A stretch of DNA of 8,223 nt from Acidobacteriota bacterium. Its GTDB lineage: Bacteria > Acidobacteriota > UBA6911 > RPQK01. The stretch covers positions 1 to 8,223 of the forward strand of contig RPQK01000320.1 of the NCBI GenBank assembly GCA_003819755.1, in the 5' to 3' direction. Positions 7,401-8,223 of this stretch are shown here, one piece after another. The first letter of the stretch is position 1; each line of letters begins with the position of its first letter. The notes under the pieces were generated by a model. That model searched no databases. It saw only the letters and a list, made by a program, of their open reading frames with translations, and was not told the DNA's origin. The translations under genes were made by a program, and so were the position numbers.

Positions 7401-8223
7401 GGATCCTGAGTTTGAGGGCCTCAACCTGAGCCGCGGAGGGCACGAACAGAAAGACTATGCGTTCGGCTTCGCCGCCGGGTTTGGTTCCCACGTCTCGATG
7501 TACCTGGCCCGCGCCATGTGCCGAGGTTCCAAGAGGATCAGCGATGAGGCCCAGAACCGGCGATGGCTCTCGGAAGTCACGGGGCTCGAGAACCCTCAGA
7601 CCCTGGTCTCGCACCGAACCCTGCGCGTCCAGGACGGGAATGCCACAGCACCGGCCGTCAAAGCGCCGGAGCGGGAAGTCGAGGTGAAGCGGGCCGCGGA
7701 GACTCCAGTCGCACCCGTTAGGGTTGCAGCCAGTGCGCCGGTGGCGGCGCCGAGGCAGAATCAAGCCTTGGAAGACATCGTGGCCGGACTCTCCACAGTC
7801 CGGCAGCCGGACTCAGGAGAGTCCGGGCCGGATAGAAGCCCAGCTCCCACCGTTGATCACAGCGCGCGACCAAGACAAATCGATGTCCAGGAGATGGTTC
7901 TGACCCTGTTCGAAGAAAAGACGGGTTACGAACGGGAACTACTGGAGCTGGACCTCGACCTCGAGGCAGATCTCGGCATCGACACGATCAAGCAGGCCCA
8001 GATTTTTGCCTCGATCCGCGACAAGTACGGCCTGGAACGGGAGGAGGGAGTTCAGCTTAAGGACTTCCCCACCCTGCGCCACATCATCGGGTACATTTCC
8101 AAGCGAGTCGCGGAGAACCCCGGGATGCTGGGAGAATTGCGGCCTCCCACCACGCCACCCGCTCCCAAGCAAGATCAAGCTTCGGGAGACATTCTGCCCG
8201 GACTCTCCCGAGTCCGGCAGCCG
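1447..8223 (+). CDS. Giant type I synthase, PUFA/secondary-lipid-synthase-like, KS-KS-AT-KS-ACP (3' end beyond window)
   Basis: The frame is open for 2259 codons without a stop and leaves the window at its right edge, so the product is C-terminally incomplete here. Domain order by residue: KS1 about 19-483, KS2 527-992, a KS-AT linker domain about 1040-1139, AT 1140-1460, a Pro/Ser-rich linker, KS3 1514-2022, a Pro/Ala-rich linker, ACP about 2145-2223, and the start of a second ACP linker. It should act in the cytosol, loading (probably malonyl) extender units onto its ACPs and condensing them by decarboxylative Claisen reactions. No reductive, dehydrating or releasing domain is visible. The KS features recall PfaA-type polyunsaturated fatty acid synthases and related uncharacterised 'secondary lipid' synthases rather than modular polyketide synthases. 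The product is unknown. Nearby subunits, a phosphopantetheinyl transferase, and KR/DH domains would be expected downstream. Start at 1447 is supported by GGAG with 7-nt spacing. Confidence 0.95.
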   Translation, partial: MSENLRETSNSRPATAKTERLIAIIGMGGVLPGARNVPEFWQNVREGKDCVVEVPKERWDPAIFYDPDPETQDKCYGKNAGFILDLPFDTREFRIPPRTRAVMDRSQKLLLTAALEAMRDSGYYQKPFDRDRTAVVIGNAGGRTENETAAAWTIQLPLFEEAIKEKLLHGGHASTDVQKVVEEFRSRMLAGLPELTEDTLAGDLRNVAVGRVASHFDLHGPSYIVDAACASGLAALDFAADGLSAHEYDLALSGAFYASLEPLFFVCFSKFRGLSPDRIKPFDQRADGFVGGEGACVFVLKRLADAVRDRDRIYAVLRGIGSSSDGREKGIGAPNPAAQALAMRRAFDQAGYDPETVQLVETHGAGTQLGDVSEFEATHRVFGSRSGERGLWLTAVKSQLGHLMGAAGAAGAMKTVSALYHKLLPPTINHVQPRKELPWQETGFRVVTKSELWPENIQGLPRRANVSSFGFGGNNYHAAFEEYVPSFHGRLINESGRESIYINGRAGATAPGGPAVAENEEDEVQREPIAVIGLGAALPGATGVEAVWETILGGRNAIRQVPDGRWNGKSRFYAPESRTPGPKVTSLLGGFIDHPPFDSRRFRIPPGTARGMDPQQKLFMQTALGALTDAGYADGRSFDRQRTAVVLGGAAGCQDTLWAGLFRPNALRARFHLRQCETVKSLGLNGEGLEKLLEEVERDLVWYPPVTEDSVLAICVQIAAARFAKALDLMGTHCNIDAACASSLASIVLAVRGLQSRKWDMVVVGGVSEGITPLTLVTFSLAGVISDKGSRPFDTSADGFIPAEGSVVFVLKRLSEAVKDGDRIYAVIRGVGASSDGKGRSMMAPRPEGQAISLRRAYEDAGYGSETVDLVECHATGTSVGDPAEVEALRQVFGNGKGHEIAIGSAKSQFGHLIGAAGSAGLLKAVLALHHKVLPPTINVSQVNPALRLQDSPFYLVDKPREWPRTSSRFPRRAGVSSFGFGGTNWHITLEEFDRDYHERLLARHASRAATVNAPITDIPANGEIPPKSDLPSPPPPAPPGQQPAIFAFGAPSVDQLRNKIDAFVSDLGTQNPQPGRLPCPEQPPAGSAVRLAIVAADGTELRDKIGLIYPRLSQPRTPAILEAQGIFLGRSPAGEPEGKICFLFPGQGPQYPDMWRQLADSHPEVRATFEEANETLSPLLNGRLEDLIFTRNGNDAEVEKALLNSELVQPVLLTANIAMYRLLRSRGLNPDIVAGHSLGEYSALVAAGVLDLASALKAVHVRGREFRDMSEGQHDPGLMAMVTAPVAEVEAALRGVHGYAVIANSNCTIQTVISGASTAVREAVSVFERRGIECRVLPIAGAFHSAVARAIVPAMTAVLSSLEYHPPTIPVLSSVTGEYYRAEGIRRQAMDNLIAQLSGPVDFVGLVNHLYADGARTYLEVGPKKALCGFVDDILSGRPHRALFSNHPKVGEIQQVNRLLAQLFALGYPIDLPPSADSSPRRSAPAAPPISQDIVEMKRPSNGNSHTDNGKQKIVITGASVGLPGQMYRVFSDDGIFRLMAGQSLIDPLGSPTQDRVVDKNVMRVVKPENGESYFEKVCDRTGSIKLAGRRGKFQLEEFGLGQDWLKEADLTDQMAVAVGLEALRDAGIPLQKALRKTTNGLSIPNGWLLPERLQAETAVIFGSIYAGLEKLLDEVSAYYRATLGPLAAEGLRAAYRNRLESAKTTQEKLAADQWFSEEVQRLKLTAANGPYEYSNSLLKAINCKGNALLAQLIGARGPNLHMDSACASHMVALGLAEDMIRTGRARRVIVVGVDNITSDHLIEWLGTGFLALGAAATDDDVCRAALPFDRRRHGLLLGMGASAVIVETDDDARERGIEPIAELLGVHVSNSASHQTRLDVDHVAGEMERFIARMEPLHGLSRHQLAERTLYMSHETYTPARGGSAQAEVQGLKAAFRDSWQKVLIANTKGMTGHCQAAGIEDVVAVKALQFGQVPPIANFVEQDPEFEGLNLSRGGHEQKDYAFGFAAGFGSHVSMYLARAMCRGSKRISDEAQNRRWLSEVTGLENPQTLVSHRTLRVQDGNATAPAVKAPEREVEVKRAAETPVAPVRVAASAPVAAPRQNQALEDIVAGLSTVRQPDSGESGPDRSPAPTVDHSARPRQIDVQEMVLTLFEEKTGYERELLELDLDLEADLGIDTIKQAQIFASIRDKYGLEREEGVQLKDFPTLRHIIGYISKRVAENPGMLGELRPPTTPPAPKQDQASGDILPGLSRVRQP
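1501..2895 (+). other. Ketosynthase domain 1 (KS1)
   Basis: Opens with LIAIIGMGGVLPG (21-33). The active-site Cys is C229 in DAACASG. The two His are H363 in THGAGT (the usual HGTGT with Thr to Ala) and H402 in KSQLGH, with Lys397. It closes with FGFGGNNYH (469-477). The stretch from IGN (about 138) to the Cys is about 91 residues, roughly 40 longer than in ordinary modular PKS KSs, and contains LPELTEDT, which I associate with PfaA-like KSs. The triad is complete, so condensing activity is plausible. Confidence 0.93.
3025..4422 (+). other. Ketosynthase domain 2 (KS2)
   Basis: Opens with EPIAVIGLGAALPG (527-540). Catalytic residues: C740 in DAACASS, H874 in CHATGT, and Lys907/H912 in KSQFGH. 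It ends FGFGGTNWH (979-987). It has the same long pre-Cys segment as KS1 (VTEDS in place of LTEDT). All catalytic residues are present. KS1 and KS2 share layout and may be an ancient tandem duplication, but they are clearly diverged. Confidence 0.94.
4864..5835 (+). other. Acyltransferase domain (AT), malonyl type
   Basis: FPGQGPQY (1145-1152) and the nucleophile S1238 in GHSLGE (1236-1241) are present. So is Arg1263, 25 residues after the Ser, where the carboxylate-binding Arg of malonyl transferases sits. H1345 lies in GAFHS (1342-1346). The xAFHS form is the one associated with malonyl-CoA; methylmalonyl enzymes usually have YASHS. EVGP near 1421 marks the C-terminal part. It is preceded by a KS-AT linker domain (about 1040-1139). 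An active, malonyl-selective AT is the best reading. Confidence 0.92.
5986..7512 (+). other. Divergent third ketosynthase domain (KS3)
   Basis: Thiolase-fold KS of about 509 residues starting KIVITGASVGLPG (1514-1526). C1768 sits in DSACASH and Lys1951/H1956 in NTKGMTGH, so the Cys and second His are kept. The first His region reads MSHETYTPARGG (1914-1925): H1916 is kept, but the GTGT after it is ETYT and the Asp normally following is gone. The C-terminal FGFGGTNAH block is FGFAAGFGSH (2006-2015). I recall similar HETYTPARGG ketosynthases in a family of uncharacterised bacterial synthases, so this looks like a conserved subtype rather than decay. It may be a condensing enzyme, a chain-length factor or a decarboxylase. 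Confidence 0.85.
7762..7809 (+). repeat. Linker direct repeat, copy 1
   Basis: This 48-nt segment matches 8176-8223 at 40 of 48 positions, and at 11 of 16 residues (QALEDIVAGLSTVRQP against QASGDILPGLSRVRQP). The spacing of 414 nt equals 138 codons, one linker plus one ACP. Confidence 0.85.
7784..7826. repeat. Paired 20-bp palindromes in the pre-ACP linker
   Basis: Two units of CCGGACT-N6-AGTCCGG lie at 7784-7803 and 7807-7826, separated by CAG. They nest into one larger hairpin: 7784-7794 pairs perfectly with 7816-7826 (11 bp) and 7797-7803 with 7807-7813 (7 bp, 3-nt loop). They are translated in frame inside the synthase linker. A third copy occurs at 8198-8217. Confidence 0.85.
7879..8115 (+). 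other. Acyl carrier protein domain with Thr at the prosthetic-group site
   Basis: A four-helix ACP-like segment (about 2145-2223) with the core EADLGIDTIKQ. The residue at the phosphopantetheine attachment position is Thr2180 (codon 7984-7986), not Ser as in the usual DSL/DSI motif. The rest of the ACP pattern is intact, including the acidic helix-II surroundings and the FPTLRHIIGYI stretch near the end. I recall GIDTVKQAE-like carrier domains in other uncharacterised bacterial synthases, so the Thr may be a family trait. Whether it carries the cofactor is not settled by the sequence. Confidence 0.85.
8176..8223 (+). repeat. Linker direct repeat, copy 2 (cut by window edge)
   Basis: Second copy of the linker at 7762-7809, directly after the ACP. 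It includes another CCGGACT-N6-AGTCCGG palindrome (8198-8217) and then CAGCCG, so it probably continues as copy 1 does. It predicts a further ACP just beyond the window. Confidence 0.85.

Overview
The window is GC-rich bacterial DNA carrying two genes on the + strand, separated by a repeat-bearing gap. I cannot place the organism firmly. The GC-rich codon choice, the large multidomain ketosynthase protein and the GGGACACAA minisatellite would suit an environmental bacterium with large intergenic regions and secondary-lipid or polyketide genes, such as a planctomycete, a myxobacterium-like lineage or an uncultured phylum. This placement is a guess.

Layout. Positions 1-216 are non-coding as far as I can see and hold a long, nearly perfect inverted repeat (62-118). 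Positions 217-1077 encode a complete short-chain dehydrogenase/reductase of the YghA/YdaD (general stress protein 39) type. Immediately after its stop lies a 9-bp minisatellite in two convergent blocks (1084-1205) that can form a perfect 33-bp stem. The remaining gap (1206-1446) has only weak small palindromes and a Shine-Dalgarno site.

From 1447 one reading frame stays open for 2259 codons and runs off the right edge. It encodes a giant iterative-type synthase with the order KS-KS-AT-KS-ACP. The first two ketosynthases carry the long segment before the active-site Cys that I associate with PUFA-synthase/secondary-lipid-synthase-like KSs. The AT has malonyl-type motifs. The third KS is divergent: Cys, His and His are kept, but the usual HGTGT block reads HETYT. 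The ACP has Thr at the position normally occupied by the phosphopantetheinylated Ser. The linker before the ACP is repeated at the very end of the window, so at least one more ACP probably follows. In visible sequence the protein can load malonyl units and condense them. No ketoreductase, dehydratase, enoylreductase or thioesterase is visible, so any such function must lie downstream.

Most unusual points: the KS-KS-AT-KS order, the Thr-type ACP, the remodelled third KS, and 20-bp palindromes (CCGGACT-N6-AGTCCGG) built in frame into the ACP linkers. The SDR has no obvious functional link to the synthase, and the repeat block between them suggests separate transcription units.
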